DNA of 64,000 nt from Pseudomonas sp. LS1212 (GCF_024741815.1 NZ_CP102951.1:5408001-5472000); one strand, 5' to 3'. Counted from the first letter of the stretch, positions 46,258 through 56,310 are shown. Notes: generated from the letters alone by a model not told the origin. Numbers and translations are program-made.

Positions 46258-47355
46258 TTACTTACCCGATTTGATCTTGGTCCAGCTGCGGGTCAGGATC
46301 CGCTGGGTAGCGGCCGGCAAATCGGCGATCGCATACAGCTTGGCCTGCACGTCCGCTGGCGGATAAACGCCCGGGTCGCTGGTGATATCCTTGCTCACCA
46401 ACGGCGTCGCCGCCGCGTTGCCATTCGGGAAACGCACTTCGTTGGTGATCTCGGCCATGATTTCCGGCTTCATCAGGAAGTTCATCCACTTGTAGGCGCC
46501 TTCGACGTTCTCGGCATCCTTGGGGATGGCGACCATGTCGTAGAAGCTGCCCGCACCTTCCTTCGGAATGTTGTAGCTGACCTTCACCTTGTCACCGGCT
46601 TCTTCTGCGCGGGACTTGGCCTGATAGATGTCACCCGAATAACCGATGGCTACGCAGATGTTGCCGTTGGCCAGGTCCGAAATGTACTTCGAGGAGTGGA
46701 AGTAGCCGATCGAAGGACGGACTTTCAGGAACAGCGCTTCGGCTTCAGCCAGCTGCTTCTTGTCTTGCGAATCGGTCGGGTAGCCCAGGTAGTGCAACGC
46801 GGCCGGAATCATCTCGGTCGGCGAATCGAGGAAGCTGATGCCGCAAGACTTCAGCTTCTCTGCGTTTTCCGGCTTGAACACCAGGTCCCAGGAATTGACC
46901 GGTGCATCGGCGCCCAGGGCGGCCTTGACCTTCTCGGCGTTGTAGCCGATACCGATCGAACCCCACATGTACGGGAAAGCGTGCTCGTTACCCGGGTCGC
47001 TGACCGACACTGCCTTGAGCAGCGATTCATTCAGGTTCTTCCAGTTCGGCAGCTTGGATTTGTCCAGCTTCTGATAAACGCCAGCCTTGATCTGCTTGGC
47101 CAGGAAGTTGTTGGACGGCACAACGACGTCGTAGCCCGATTTACCTGCCAGCAGCTTGGCTTCCAGGGTTTCGTTACTGTCGAAGACGTCGTAGACAACC
47201 TTGATCCCCGACTCCGCCTCGAACTTCTTCACGGTATCCGGCGCGATATAGTCCGACCAGTTGTACACATGCAGTACTTTGTCGTCTGCCTGAACAGCAC
47301 CGGCCATTGCCCCCAACAGCGACATGGCGAGGAGAGTCTTGCCCGTTATCTTCAT
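46258..47355 (-). CDS. spuD: Polyamine-binding periplasmic protein (putrescine-type position)
   Basis: 365 residues, signal peptide (KTLLAMSLLGAMAGAVQA). Very close to PotF: LHVYNWSDYIAPDTV, YDVFDSNETLEAKL and SKYISDLANGNICVAIGYSGD. Start at MKITGK after GGAG; a longer open frame is not supported. Paralogue of the spuE product. Confidence 0.93.
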   Translation of the reverse strand: MKITGKTLLAMSLLGAMAGAVQADDKVLHVYNWSDYIAPDTVKKFEAESGIKVVYDVFDSNETLEAKLLAGKSGYDVVVPSNNFLAKQIKAGVYQKLDKSKLPNWKNLNESLLKAVSVSDPGNEHAFPYMWGSIGIGYNAEKVKAALGADAPVNSWDLVFKPENAEKLKSCGISFLDSPTEMIPAALHYLGYPTDSQDKKQLAEAEALFLKVRPSIGYFHSSKYISDLANGNICVAIGYSGDIYQAKSRAEEAGDKVKVSYNIPKEGAGSFYDMVAIPKDAENVEGAYKWMNFLMKPEIMAEITNEVRFPNGNAAATPLVSKDITSDPGVYPPADVQAKLYAIADLPAATQRILTRSWTKIKSGK

Positions 47356-47516
47356 GCGTAATGCTCCGATTATTTTTTTTACCTGTTCCATTGCCGCTTC
47401 TTTGTCATCCAAGAGCCGGGCGACTGAAACAATTGATAGTCTGGCAAGATCCAAGGTGCCCTTTCAAGGAAAGAGCAACCTTGTTACAACACCTTATCCA
47501 CCGCTGAGACTAGCAC

Positions 47517-48881
47517 TTAGCCGTTCAATGCTTCCAAGGTCAGGTCCAGGCACTTGCGTGCCTTGGTCACCAGCTCGTCGATCTCCGCATGGGTGATCAC
47601 CAACGGTGGTGCAATGATCATGGTGTCGCCCACGGCGCGCATGACCAGCCCGTTGTCGAAACAGAACTGGCGGCAGATCATTCCGACGCCCTTGTCGACA
47701 TAACGCTCGCGGGTTTCCTTGTTCTTGACCAGTTCGATTGCCCCCAGCAGCCCCAGCCCGCGAACTTCGCCCACCAACGGGTGGTCGTTCAGCTCCCGCA
47801 GACGTTTCTGCAAATAGGGTGCCGTGTCGGCTTTGACCCGCTCGATAATTTTCTCGTCGCGCAGGATGCGGATGTTTTCCAGGCCCACGGCGGCGGCTAC
47901 CGGGTGGCCGGAGTAGGTGAAACCGTGGTTGAAGTCGCCCCCTTCGTTGAGCACCTCGACCACGGTGTCACGTACGATCACACCTCCCATCGGGATGTAA
48001 CCGCTGGTCAATCCCTTGGCGATGGTCATCAGGTCCGGTTTCAAATCGTAGTAGTCGCTACCGAACCACTCACCGGTGCGACCGAAACCACAAATCACCT
48101 CATCGGCCACGAACAGGATGTCGTACCTGGCCAGGATCTCCTTGACCTTCGGCCAGTAGGTGTCCGGTGGAATGATCACGCCGCCGGCGCCCTGGATCGG
48201 CTCGGCAATGAACGCCGCGACATTGTCTTCGCCAACTTCGAGAATCTTCTTCTCCAGTTGCTCGGCCGCCCACACCCCAAACTCGTCCGGGGTCATGTCG
48301 CCGCCTTCGCCGAACCAGTATGGCTGCGGGATGTGCACGATGCCCGGGATGGGCAGGTCGCCCTGTTCATGCATGCCGACCATGCCGCCCAGGCTGGCGC
48401 CGGCCACGGTGGAGCCGTGATAGCCGTTGATGCGGCCGATGATGACTTTCTTCTGCGGCTTGCCCTTGAGCTTCCAGTAATGACGAACCATGCGCAGCAC
48501 GGTGTCGTTGCCTTCGGAACCGGAGCCGGTGAAGAACACATGGGTCATGCCGGCCGGCGCCACATCGGCAACGGCCTTGGACAGCTCCAGCACCGGTGGG
48601 TGCGCGGTCATGAAGAAGGTGTTGTAGAACGGCAGTTCCTTCATCTGCTTGCTGGCAGCCTGCACCAGCTCGTCACGGCCGTAGCCAACGGCCACGCACC
48701 ACAGGCCGGCCATGCCGTCGAGGATCTTGTTGCCTTCGCTGTCCCACAGGTGAACGCCCTCGGCCTTGGTGATGATCCGCGGGCCCTTTTGCTTCAGCTG
48801 CTTATAGTCGCTGAACGGGGCCAGGTGATGCTCGCGGCTCAGGGCTTGCCACTCGAGAGTTTGCGGGTTCTTGACGCTCAT
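47517..48881 (-). CDS. spuC: Polyamine:pyruvate aminotransferase
   Basis: 454 residues, class-III PLP aminotransferase. DEVICGFGRTGEWFG precedes the PLP lysine in MTIAKGLTSGYIPMGG; FFTGSGSEGNDTVLR binds the cofactor phosphate. It removes an amino group from putrescine or related amines, using pyruvate. Start at MSVKNPQTLEW after GGAGAAG. Sits between spuB and spuD. Confidence 0.93.
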   Translation of the reverse strand: MSVKNPQTLEWQALSREHHLAPFSDYKQLKQKGPRIITKAEGVHLWDSEGNKILDGMAGLWCVAVGYGRDELVQAASKQMKELPFYNTFFMTAHPPVLELSKAVADVAPAGMTHVFFTGSGSEGNDTVLRMVRHYWKLKGKPQKKVIIGRINGYHGSTVAGASLGGMVGMHEQGDLPIPGIVHIPQPYWFGEGGDMTPDEFGVWAAEQLEKKILEVGEDNVAAFIAEPIQGAGGVIIPPDTYWPKVKEILARYDILFVADEVICGFGRTGEWFGSDYYDLKPDLMTIAKGLTSGYIPMGGVIVRDTVVEVLNEGGDFNHGFTYSGHPVAAAVGLENIRILRDEKIIERVKADTAPYLQKRLRELNDHPLVGEVRGLGLLGAIELVKNKETRERYVDKGVGMICRQFCFDNGLVMRAVGDTMIIAPPLVITHAEIDELVTKARKCLDLTLEALNG

Positions 48882-48931
48882 GTGCTTCTCCGTTTCCAAG
48901 GGGCCGTGCAATCGCTGCGGCCCCGTGTTGA

Positions 48932-50290
48932 TCAGACCGCGAACAGCAGGAATTCACGTTCCCAGGAGCTGATTACGCGTTTGAAGTTTTCATGCTCGGC
49001 ACGCTTGACCGCCACGTAGCCGACAATGAATTTTTTACCCAGGTACTGTTCCAGGGCCACGCATCGTTCCATGCGTTCGAGGGCATCTTCGATCGTCAAT
49101 GGCAGGCGCAGATTGCGCCGCTCATAGCCGCGCCCCTTGACGGGTGCACTCGGGTTGATACCTTCGACCATGCCGATGTAACCGCACAGTAGGCTGGCAG
49201 CGATTGCGAGGTAAGGATTTGCGTCAGCGCCTGGCAGACGGTTTTCGACCCGGCGGTTCTGCGGCCCCGCATCCGGCACCCGCAGGCCCACGGTGCGGTT
49301 CTCTTCGCCCCATTCCACGTTAACCGGTGCGGAGGTATCGGGCAGGAAGCGGCGGAACGAGTTGACGTTGGGCGCGAACAGCGGCAACAACTCGGGAATG
49401 AACTTCTGCAGGCCACCTACGTGGTGCAGGAACAGTTCGCTCATGGTGCCGTCTTCATTGGAGAAGATGTTCTTGCCGGTGTGAATGTCGACGATGCTCT
49501 GGTGCAAGTGCATGGCGCTGCCCGGCTCGCCGGTCATGGGCTTGGCCATGAAGGTGGCGGCGACATTGTGCTTGAGCGCCGCTTCACGCATGGTCCGCTT
49601 GAACACCAGGATCTGGTCGGCCAGCGACAACGCGTCGCCGTGACGGAAGTTGATCTCCATCTGCGCCGTGCCATCTTCGTGGATCAGGGTGTCCAGGTCC
49701 AGGTTCTGCAGCTCGCACCAGTCATAGACGTCTTCGAACAGCGGATCGAATTCGTTGGCCGCTTCGATAGAGAAGGACTGGCGCCCGGTTTCCGGGCGAC
49801 CGGAGCGGCCAATGGGCGGCTGCAAGGGGAAGTCAGGGTCTTCGCAGCGCCTGGTCAGGTAAAACTCCATCTCCGGCGCCACGATCGGCTGCCAGCCCCT
49901 GTCGGCATAGAGCTTCAAGACCTTCTTGAGAACGTTGCGCGGCGACAGCTCGATCGGATTGCCTTGCTTGTCGTAGGTATCGTGGATCACTTGCGCGGTA
50001 GGCTCGATGGCCCAGGGTACAAGAAACACCGCTTTCTCGTCGGGACGGCAGAACATGTCGATGTCGGCCGGGTCCAGCAATTCGTAATAGATGTCATCTT
50101 CTACGTAGTCGCCGGTGACCGTCTGCAGCAAAACACTCTCGGGCAAGCGCATGCCCTTTTCGGCAATGAACTTGTTGGTTGGGGAAATCTTGCCGCGAGT
50201 GATCCCGGTGAGGTCGCCGATCATGCATTCGACTTCGGTGATCTTGTGCGCTTTCAACCAATCGGTGAGCTGGTCGAGGTTGGTACTCAT
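48932..50290 (-). CDS. spuB: Glutamine-synthetase-like gamma-glutamylpolyamine synthetase
   Basis: 452 residues. Glutamine synthetase fold: ATP/metal ligands in VAPEMEFYLTRR, GSAMHLHQSI and NRRVENRLPGADANPYLA. Relatives in this locus ligate glutamate to putrescine or other polyamines rather than to ammonia. Start after GAGG. The spuA remnant lies 37 bases upstream on the same strand. Confidence 0.92.
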   Translation of the reverse strand: MSTNLDQLTDWLKAHKITEVECMIGDLTGITRGKISPTNKFIAEKGMRLPESVLLQTVTGDYVEDDIYYELLDPADIDMFCRPDEKAVFLVPWAIEPTAQVIHDTYDKQGNPIELSPRNVLKKVLKLYADRGWQPIVAPEMEFYLTRRCEDPDFPLQPPIGRSGRPETGRQSFSIEAANEFDPLFEDVYDWCELQNLDLDTLIHEDGTAQMEINFRHGDALSLADQILVFKRTMREAALKHNVAATFMAKPMTGEPGSAMHLHQSIVDIHTGKNIFSNEDGTMSELFLHHVGGLQKFIPELLPLFAPNVNSFRRFLPDTSAPVNVEWGEENRTVGLRVPDAGPQNRRVENRLPGADANPYLAIAASLLCGYIGMVEGINPSAPVKGRGYERRNLRLPLTIEDALERMERCVALEQYLGKKFIVGYVAVKRAEHENFKRVISSWEREFLLFAV

Positions 50291-50327
50291 AAATACCTCA
50301 GGAGGTAAAACCTGCCTCTAACAAGAG

Positions 50328-50708
50328 TCAGGCGCTTTTTGACGCATCTGCGTCGCGTTGTATTGCCCGTTTTCGGCAGGCATCGCCAAATCCCTGGAAA
50401 ACATCAAGGTACTGGAGTTTTTCGCGCACTTGCCACCCTGCAGGCATGCCAATGGCCACCGCCGGGCGAATCAGCGGTAAAGTAGTGCGGACATGTTCGG
50501 AATCATGAACTGTACCCAGCGCGCTCGCAGGGCCACTATAGTGATAGGGTTCGATGTTCGGCGAGCCGGCGAGCGAAGGCAGGCTCAGCTGCACGCCACT
50601 GGCTGTTGCCGCTGCAGTGCGGACGCACGGGGCGCCACTGCTGTGGTGGGCATGTAAACCGATCTGCCTGGAGCAGGTGGTCACGCCGATTGTCGGCAGG
50701 CGAGACAT
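50328..50708 (-). pseudogene. spuA: Internally deleted spuA (gamma-Glu-GABA hydrolase) remnant
   Basis: 126 codons instead of about 250-260. Both ends match a SpuA-type class-I amidotransferase: MSRLPTIGVTTCSRQIGLHA at the start and QVREKLQYLDVFQGFGDACR near the end, with IEPYHYSGPAS between. Two stretches are gone in frame: one between PSLA and GSPNIEP, the larger one between RPAVAIGMP and GWQVREK. The second loss removes the catalytic cysteine region and the histidine/glutamate of the triad, so the product cannot be an active hydrolase. Start and reading frame stay open, so a short protein could still be made. Confidence 0.8.
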
Positions 50709-50986
50709 GGAACCCCCGGTATTATTGCTGTTATGGGTTGCAATCGAGCTTAGCCTTGTTCATTTTTTTACACAACACCCCCGTAAAAAATAGAACACGG
50801 CCCGCTCAAGCCTGCAGTCGCCAAGGCGGCAAATGCGATTTGAGCGCCCTAAATTGCGGCAAAAGTGCCTTTTCAGCGCTTTTTCAGGGCAAAACAGGGC
50901 TCTCTTGACTTCAAGGTGGCTTTCGGATTGACTGAAACAGCAAAGAGCCAATTGATTGATATTTTTAACAACAAAGGTGTTGCATC

Positions 50987-52363
50987 ATGTCGGTACCCCC
51001 GCGTGCCGTTCAGCTTAACGAAGCGAACGCATTCCTTAAGGAACATCCTGAGGTTCTGTACGTTGACCTTCTGATTGCAGATATGAATGGTGTGGTGCGT
51101 GGCAAACGCATCGAACGCACCAGCCTCCATAAGGTTTACGAGAAAGGCATCAACCTGCCGGCCTCCCTATTCGCCCTGGATATCAACGGTTCGACGGTGG
51201 AAAGCACCGGTCTGGGCCTGGACATCGGTGATGCTGACCGGATCTGTTATCCCATTCCTGACACCCTGTGCAACGAGCCTTGGCAGAAGCGCCCTACCGC
51301 GCAACTGTTGATGACCATGCACGAACTTGAAGGTGACCCTTTCTTCGCCGACCCACGCGAAGTGCTCCGCCAGGTCGTCACCAAGTTCGATGAACTCGGC
51401 CTGACCATCTGCGCCGCCTTCGAGCTGGAGTTCTACCTGATCGACCAGGAGAACGTGAACGGCCGGCCTCAACCGCCACGCTCGCCGATTTCCGGCAAGC
51501 GCCCGCACTCGACCCAGGTCTACCTGATCGACGACCTCGACGAATACGTCGACTGCCTCCAGGACATCCTCGAAGGTGCCAAAGAGCAGGGCATCCCGGC
51601 CGACGCCATCGTCAAGGAAAGTGCCCCGGCGCAATTCGAAGTGAACCTGCACCACGTTGCCGACCCGATCAAGGCCTGCGATTACGCGGTACTGCTCAAG
51701 CGCCTGATCAAGAACATCGCCTACGACCATGAGATGGACACCACCTTCATGGCCAAGCCTTATCCTGGCCAGGCAGGCAATGGTCTGCACGTGCACATCT
51801 CGATACTCGACAAGGAAGGCAAGAACATCTTTGCCAGCGAGGATCCCGAGCAGAACGCCGCGCTGCGTCACGCGATCGGCGGTGTGCTCGAGACCCTGCC
51901 GGCGCAGATGGCCTTCCTCTGCCCGAACGTCAACTCCTACCGCCGTTTCGGCGCACAGTTCTACGTGCCGAACTCGCCGAGCTGGGGCCTGGACAACCGC
52001 ACGGTCGCGATTCGCGTGCCGACCGGTTCCGCGGACTCGGTGCGCATCGAACACCGCGTCGCCGGTGCCGATGCCAACCCGTACCTGCTGATGGCCTCGG
52101 TCCTGGCCGGGGTGCACAACGGCCTGATCAACAAGATCGAGCCAGGCGCGCCGGTAGAAGGCAACTCTTACGAGCAGAACGAACAGAGCCTGCCGAACAA
52201 CCTGCGCGATGCCCTGCGCGAGCTGGACGACAGTGAGGTCATGGCCAAGTACATCGATCCTAAATACATCGATATCTTCGTGGCCTGTAAAGAGAGCGAG
52301 CTGGAGGAGTTCGAACACTCCATCTCGGACCTTGAGTACAACTGGTATCTGCATACCGTTTAA
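50987..52363 (+). CDS. spuI: Gamma-glutamylpolyamine synthetase, divergent paralogue
   Basis: 458 residues, glutamine-synthetase-like, related to SpuB (CAAFELEFYLID; GNGLHVHISILD; VRIEHRVAGADANPYL). Transcribed away from spuB and the spuA remnant, as spuI is in P. aeruginosa. Ribosome site AAAGGTG. About 280 bases between the two transcription units hold the promoters, but I see no certain -10/-35 pair. Confidence 0.92.
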   Translation: MSVPPRAVQLNEANAFLKEHPEVLYVDLLIADMNGVVRGKRIERTSLHKVYEKGINLPASLFALDINGSTVESTGLGLDIGDADRICYPIPDTLCNEPWQKRPTAQLLMTMHELEGDPFFADPREVLRQVVTKFDELGLTICAAFELEFYLIDQENVNGRPQPPRSPISGKRPHSTQVYLIDDLDEYVDCLQDILEGAKEQGIPADAIVKESAPAQFEVNLHHVADPIKACDYAVLLKRLIKNIAYDHEMDTTFMAKPYPGQAGNGLHVHISILDKEGKNIFASEDPEQNAALRHAIGGVLETLPAQMAFLCPNVNSYRRFGAQFYVPNSPSWGLDNRTVAIRVPTGSADSVRIEHRVAGADANPYLLMASVLAGVHNGLINKIEPGAPVEGNSYEQNEQSLPNNLRDALRELDDSEVMAKYIDPKYIDIFVACKESELEEFEHSISDLEYNWYLHTV

Positions 52364-52384
52364 GCGGGTGCAGTAGAAAGAAAA

Positions 52385-52414
52385 GCCGTCGGCCACAAGC
52401 CGGCGGTTTTTTTT
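52385..52414 (+). terminator. Rho-independent terminator of spuI
   Basis: GCCGTCGGC-CACAA-GCCGGCGG stem followed by eight T residues. Confidence 0.9.
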
Positions 52415-52435
52415 GAGTTCTATGTTGCCTGGCAG

Positions 52436-52527
52436 GGCCCCATCGCTGGCAAGCCAGCTCCCACAAGGATAGTGGACACCCCGCAAATCCCTGTGGGAGC
52501 TGGCTTGCCAGCGATGAGGCCCTGCAG
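52436..52527. repeat. REP doublet
   Basis: GGGCCCCATCGCTGGCAAGC... and the facing GGAGCTGGCTTGCCAGCGAT form long arms just after the spuI terminator. Confidence 0.88.
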
Positions 52528-52578
52528 TCTTGCCCCCCGCTCGGATACAATGCCTCCAGCCCCGCACTGGAGACCACC

Positions 52579-53235
52579 ATGACGCGCCTCGCCACGCCCC
52601 GCAAACCACGCGCCCGCAGCCAGGCCCGGATCGACTCGATACTCGACGCCGCCCGTACCCTGCTGGCCAGCGAAGGAGTGGCCAGCCTGTCGATCTACAG
52701 CGTGGCCGAACGCGCGCAGATCCCGCCGTCGTCGGTCTACCACTTCTTCGCCAACGTACCGGCGTTGCTCGAGGCATTGACCGCCGATGTCCATAGCGCT
52801 TTCCGAGCCTGCCTGCTGGCCCCCATCGAGCACGCCAGCCTGACGCAATGGCGCGACCTGTCGCGACTGGTCGAGCAACGCATGCTGGTGATTTACAACC
52901 AGGACGCCGCCGCCCGCCAGTTGATCCTCGCCCAGCACGGCTTGAGCGAAGTGACCCAGGCCGACCGCCAGCACGACATCGAGCTGGGCGATCTGATGCA
53001 CAAGCTGTTCGATCACCATTTCCAACTGCCGGCCCTGCCCTCGGACGTCGATGTCTTTGCGCTGGCCATGGAGTTGGGCGACCGGGTATATGCGCGCTCG
53101 GTGCAACTGCATGATCAGATCACCCCGCGCATGGCCGAGGAAGGCATGCGGGTGTTCGACGCCTATCTGGGCCTGTACCTTCCGCCCTATCTGCCTAAAC
53201 GCGATGCCCCTGCAATGCAGCTAATCCGGACATGA
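52579..53235 (+). CDS. TetR-family regulator
   Basis: 218 residues. N-terminal helix-turn-helix (SLSIYSVAERAQIPPSSVYHFFANVPALLEAL, near 38-70), then an all-helical effector domain. Placed between spuI and the ssu operon and convergent with the latter; its target is not evident. It is downstream of a terminator and a REP pair, so it has its own promoter. Ribosome site GGAG. Confidence 0.88.
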   Translation: MTRLATPRKPRARSQARIDSILDAARTLLASEGVASLSIYSVAERAQIPPSSVYHFFANVPALLEALTADVHSAFRACLLAPIEHASLTQWRDLSRLVEQRMLVIYNQDAAARQLILAQHGLSEVTQADRQHDIELGDLMHKLFDHHFQLPALPSDVDVFALAMELGDRVYARSVQLHDQITPRMAEEGMRVFDAYLGLYLPPYLPKRDAPAMQLIRT

Positions 53236-53306
53236 TGAGCCAGGAACCGCAAACGACTTAACCCCGGAGGGCGGGCCCATCCGGGGTTATCCACAGCCCT
53301 TCTCCA

Positions 53307-53522
53307 TTACAGTTTGGCGATCGACACCTCGGTGGATTTCACGAATGCGATCACTTCGCTGCCAATGGTCAACTCCAGCTCCTTGACCGAGCGCGTGGTG
53401 ATCACCGACGTGACGATGCCCGAGGCGGTCTGCACATCGATTTCCGAAAGTACCGGACCTTCGAGGATTTCTTTCACGGTGCCCTTGAACTGGTTACGGA
53501 CGTTGATTGCTTTGATAGTCAT
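53307..53522 (-). CDS. ssuF: Molybdopterin/oxyanion-binding (Mop) protein of the ssu operon
   Basis: 71 residues, a single TOBE/Mop domain: AINVRNQFKGTVKEILEGPVLSEIDV. The gene overlaps the end of ssuB by 29 bases. P. putida S-313 has the same final gene, ssuF, needed for growth on some sulfonates and sulfate esters; how a Mop protein helps is not understood. Confidence 0.88.
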   Translation of the reverse strand: MTIKAINVRNQFKGTVKEILEGPVLSEIDVQTASGIVTSVITTRSVKELELTIGSEVIAFVKSTEVSIAKL

Positions 53523-54360
53523 GGCTTGCTTCCTTCGTTGGGTAGAGATCAATGAGCCAGCGCAATTGCGTAGGCAAAGGTGCTACGGGTTCTGGCTCGG
53601 GCGCGCTGCCCGGGGCCGACAACACTCGGTTGAGTACTTGTGCTTCCAGCGCCGCCAGACGGTGTGAACCGCGCGCCCGCGGCCGCGGCAACTCGACCTG
53701 CAGGTCCAGGCCCACCTGGCCTTCTTCGATCAGGATCACCCTATCGGCAACGGCTACCGCTTCGCTGACGTCATGGGTCACCAGCAGCACGGTGAAGCCG
53801 TGTTGCTGCCAGAGCCGCTCGATCAGTTGCTGCATCTCGATCCGGGTCAGTGCATCCAGTGCGCCCAATGGCTCATCGAGCAACAGCAGGCGTGGCTTGT
53901 GAATCAGGGCTCGGGCCAGGGCAACGCGTTGCTTTTGCCCTCCCGACAATGCCGCCGGCCATTCATCGGCACGTTCGGCCAGCCCCACGGCTTCCAGCGC
54001 TTCGAGCGCCTGCGCCCGCCAGTTACCCTGCAGCCCGAGGCCGACGTTATCGATGACTTTTTTCCAGGGCAGCAAACGGGCCTCCTGGAACATCAGCCGG
54101 GTATCTTCACGCGCCTCGTTCAAGGGCGCCGAACCGGCCAGCAATTGCCCTTCGGTGGGCCGGTCGAGACCGGCGAGCAGGCGCAGCAAGGTGCTCTTGC
54201 CGCAGCCGCTGCGCCCGACGATGGCGATGAACTGCCCCGCCGGAATGTGCAGATCGATATCGCGCAACACCTGCCGCTCACCGAAGGCCTTGCGCAACTG
54301 GCGCACTGCCAGGGGAATTCCGCGCAGCAGCCGTGCCGGTTGTTCTTGAAGAATGGTCAT
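53494..54360 (-). CDS. ssuB: Sulfonate ABC transporter ATPase
   Basis: 288 residues. Walker A GRSGCGKST, signature LSGGQKQRVALARALI, Walker B LLLLDEPLGALD, switch histidine in VTHDVSEA. The C-terminus is extended by a proline-rich tail compared with E. coli SsuB. ATG overlaps the ssuC stop. Confidence 0.94.
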   Translation of the reverse strand: MTILQEQPARLLRGIPLAVRQLRKAFGERQVLRDIDLHIPAGQFIAIVGRSGCGKSTLLRLLAGLDRPTEGQLLAGSAPLNEAREDTRLMFQEARLLPWKKVIDNVGLGLQGNWRAQALEALEAVGLAERADEWPAALSGGQKQRVALARALIHKPRLLLLDEPLGALDALTRIEMQQLIERLWQQHGFTVLLVTHDVSEAVAVADRVILIEEGQVGLDLQVELPRPRARGSHRLAALEAQVLNRVLSAPGSAPEPEPVAPLPTQLRWLIDLYPTKEASHDYQSNQRP

Positions 54361-55151
54361 GCCGCGCCCCCCTTGGCCACTTGATAGGCCGGGTGCCAAC
54401 GCAACCAGACACGCTCGAGACCGCGCGCGGCGAGGTCGGCCAGCTTGCCGAGCACGGCGTACAGCAAGATCGCCAGGACCACGACATCGGTCTGCAGAAA
54501 CTCACGGGCATTCATCGCCAGATAACCAATGCCGGAGCTGGCGGAAATGGTTTCGGCGACGATCAAAGTCAGCCACATGAAGCCCAAGGCAAAACGCACC
54601 CCGACCAGAATCGATGGCAAGGCGCCGGGCAGGATCACTTGCCGAAACAGGCTGAAGCCCGACAACCCGTAGCTGCGCGCCATCTCCACCAACGCCGGGT
54701 CGACGTTGCGAATGCCGTGATAGGTATTCAGGTAAATCGGGAACAAGGTGCCCAGAGCAACCAGGAAAATCTTCGCCGACTCATCGATGCCGAACCAGAG
54801 GATCACCAACGGAATCAACGCCAAGTGCGGCACGTTGCGGATCATTTGCACGGAACTGTCGAGCAGGCGCTCACCCCATTTCGACAGGCCAGTGATAAAG
54901 CCCAGGCTCAGGCCGATACCGCCACCGATCAAAAAGCCGATGCCGGCGCGCCAGCCGCTGATTGCCAGGTGTGTCCAGATCTCGCCGCTGCGCACCAGCG
55001 CGACCCCGGCTTCGGTCACCGCACTGGGTGCCGGCAGAATCCGCGTCGACAGCCAGCCAGTGCTGACCGCCAGTTGCCAGACGGCCAACAGCAGTACCGG
55101 CAGCGCCCAGGGCGACAGCTTGAAGATGATTGTGTCCGACGTGCGACTCAT
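54357..55151 (-). CDS. ssuC: Sulfonate ABC transporter permease
   Basis: 264 residues, six membrane helices, with the coupling motif EMARSYGLSGFSLFRQVILP. Start at MSRTSDTIIFKL, 10 bases after ssuD; the long open frame upstream lies inside ssuD. Imports alkanesulfonates together with SsuA and SsuB. Confidence 0.94.
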   Translation of the reverse strand: MSRTSDTIIFKLSPWALPVLLLAVWQLAVSTGWLSTRILPAPSAVTEAGVALVRSGEIWTHLAISGWRAGIGFLIGGGIGLSLGFITGLSKWGERLLDSSVQMIRNVPHLALIPLVILWFGIDESAKIFLVALGTLFPIYLNTYHGIRNVDPALVEMARSYGLSGFSLFRQVILPGALPSILVGVRFALGFMWLTLIVAETISASSGIGYLAMNAREFLQTDVVVLAILLYAVLGKLADLAARGLERVWLRWHPAYQVAKGGAA

Positions 55152-55161
55152 GCTCGTGTCC

Positions 55162-56310
55162 TCAGCTCTGCACAGCGGCTTTGGGCAGGATGTCGTTGGC
55201 GACCATCTCGCCGAACGGGCTGACGTAATTGGCGCCTTGGGGCTGCTCTGGTCGTTGCACGTCCAGGTGCGGGAACAGCAACTCGGCAACGCGATACGAC
55301 TCTTCCAGGTGTGGATAACCGGAGAAGATGAAGGTGTCGATGCCGAGCTCCGCGTACTCCTTGACCCGCGCCGCCACCGTCGGGCCGTCGCCGACCAGTG
55401 CAGTACCGGCACCACCGCGCACCAGGCCGACACCGGCCCACAGGTTCGGGCTGACTTCCAGGTTGTCGCGGTTGCCGCCATGCAACGCCGCCATGCGCTG
55501 CTGGCCGACCGAGTCGAAGCGCGCCAGTGAGGCCTGGGCCCTGGCAATGGTGTCATCGGCCAGGTGCGAGATCAGCCGCTCGGCGGCTTGCCAGGCTTCG
55601 GCGTTGGTTTCACGCACGATCACATGCAGGCGGATACCGAAGCGCACAGTGCGACCCAGTTTGGCCGCCTTGGCCCGGACTTCTTCGATCTTCTGCGCTA
55701 CTGCCTCCGGAGGTTCGCCCCAGGTCAGGTACAACTCGACCTGCTCGGCCGCCAGGTCCTGGGCCGCTTCGGAAGAGCCGCCGAAATACAGCGGCGGACG
55801 CGGTTGCTGGACGGGTGGGTAAAGTAGCTTGGCGCCCTTCACGGTGATGTGCTGGCCGTCGTAATCCACCGTCTCGCCTTCGAGAACGCGACGCCAGATG
55901 CGGGTGAACTCGACCGATGCCTGATAGCGTTCTTCATGGCTGAGAAACAGACCGTCGCCCGAAAGCTCTTCCGGATCGCCGCCGGTGACCAGGTTGAACA
56001 AGGCGCGCCCGCCGGACAGGCGATCGAGGGTTGCCGCCTGCCGCGCCGCGACCGTCGGCGAAATTATCCCCGGGCGCAGCGCCACAAGAAACTTCAGCCG
56101 CTGGGTAACCGGAATCAGCGAGGCCGCCACCAGCCAGGAATCTTCGCAGGAGCGCCCGGTGGGGATCAGTACCCCGCCGAAGCCGAGGCGATCGGCAGCC
56201 TGGGCAATTTGTTGCAGATAGCCGTGATCGACCGCACGGGCACCTTCGGCAGTGCCAAGGTAATGGCCGTCACCGTGGGTTGGAAGAAACCAGAAAATAT
56301 TCAGGCTCAT
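55162..56310 (-). CDS. ssuD: FMNH2-dependent alkanesulfonate monooxygenase
   Basis: 382 residues. Releases sulfite from C1-C10 sulfonates using reduced flavin from SsuE. Opening MSLNIFWFLPTHGDGHYLGT, active residues in PTGRSCEDSWLVAA and the flavin-site LFNLVTGGDPEE are typical. Central gene of the operon. Confidence 0.96.
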   Translation of the reverse strand: MSLNIFWFLPTHGDGHYLGTAEGARAVDHGYLQQIAQAADRLGFGGVLIPTGRSCEDSWLVAASLIPVTQRLKFLVALRPGIISPTVAARQAATLDRLSGGRALFNLVTGGDPEELSGDGLFLSHEERYQASVEFTRIWRRVLEGETVDYDGQHITVKGAKLLYPPVQQPRPPLYFGGSSEAAQDLAAEQVELYLTWGEPPEAVAQKIEEVRAKAAKLGRTVRFGIRLHVIVRETNAEAWQAAERLISHLADDTIARAQASLARFDSVGQQRMAALHGGNRDNLEVSPNLWAGVGLVRGGAGTALVGDGPTVAARVKEYAELGIDTFIFSGYPHLEESYRVAELLFPHLDVQRPEQPQGANYVSPFGEMVANDILPKAAVQS

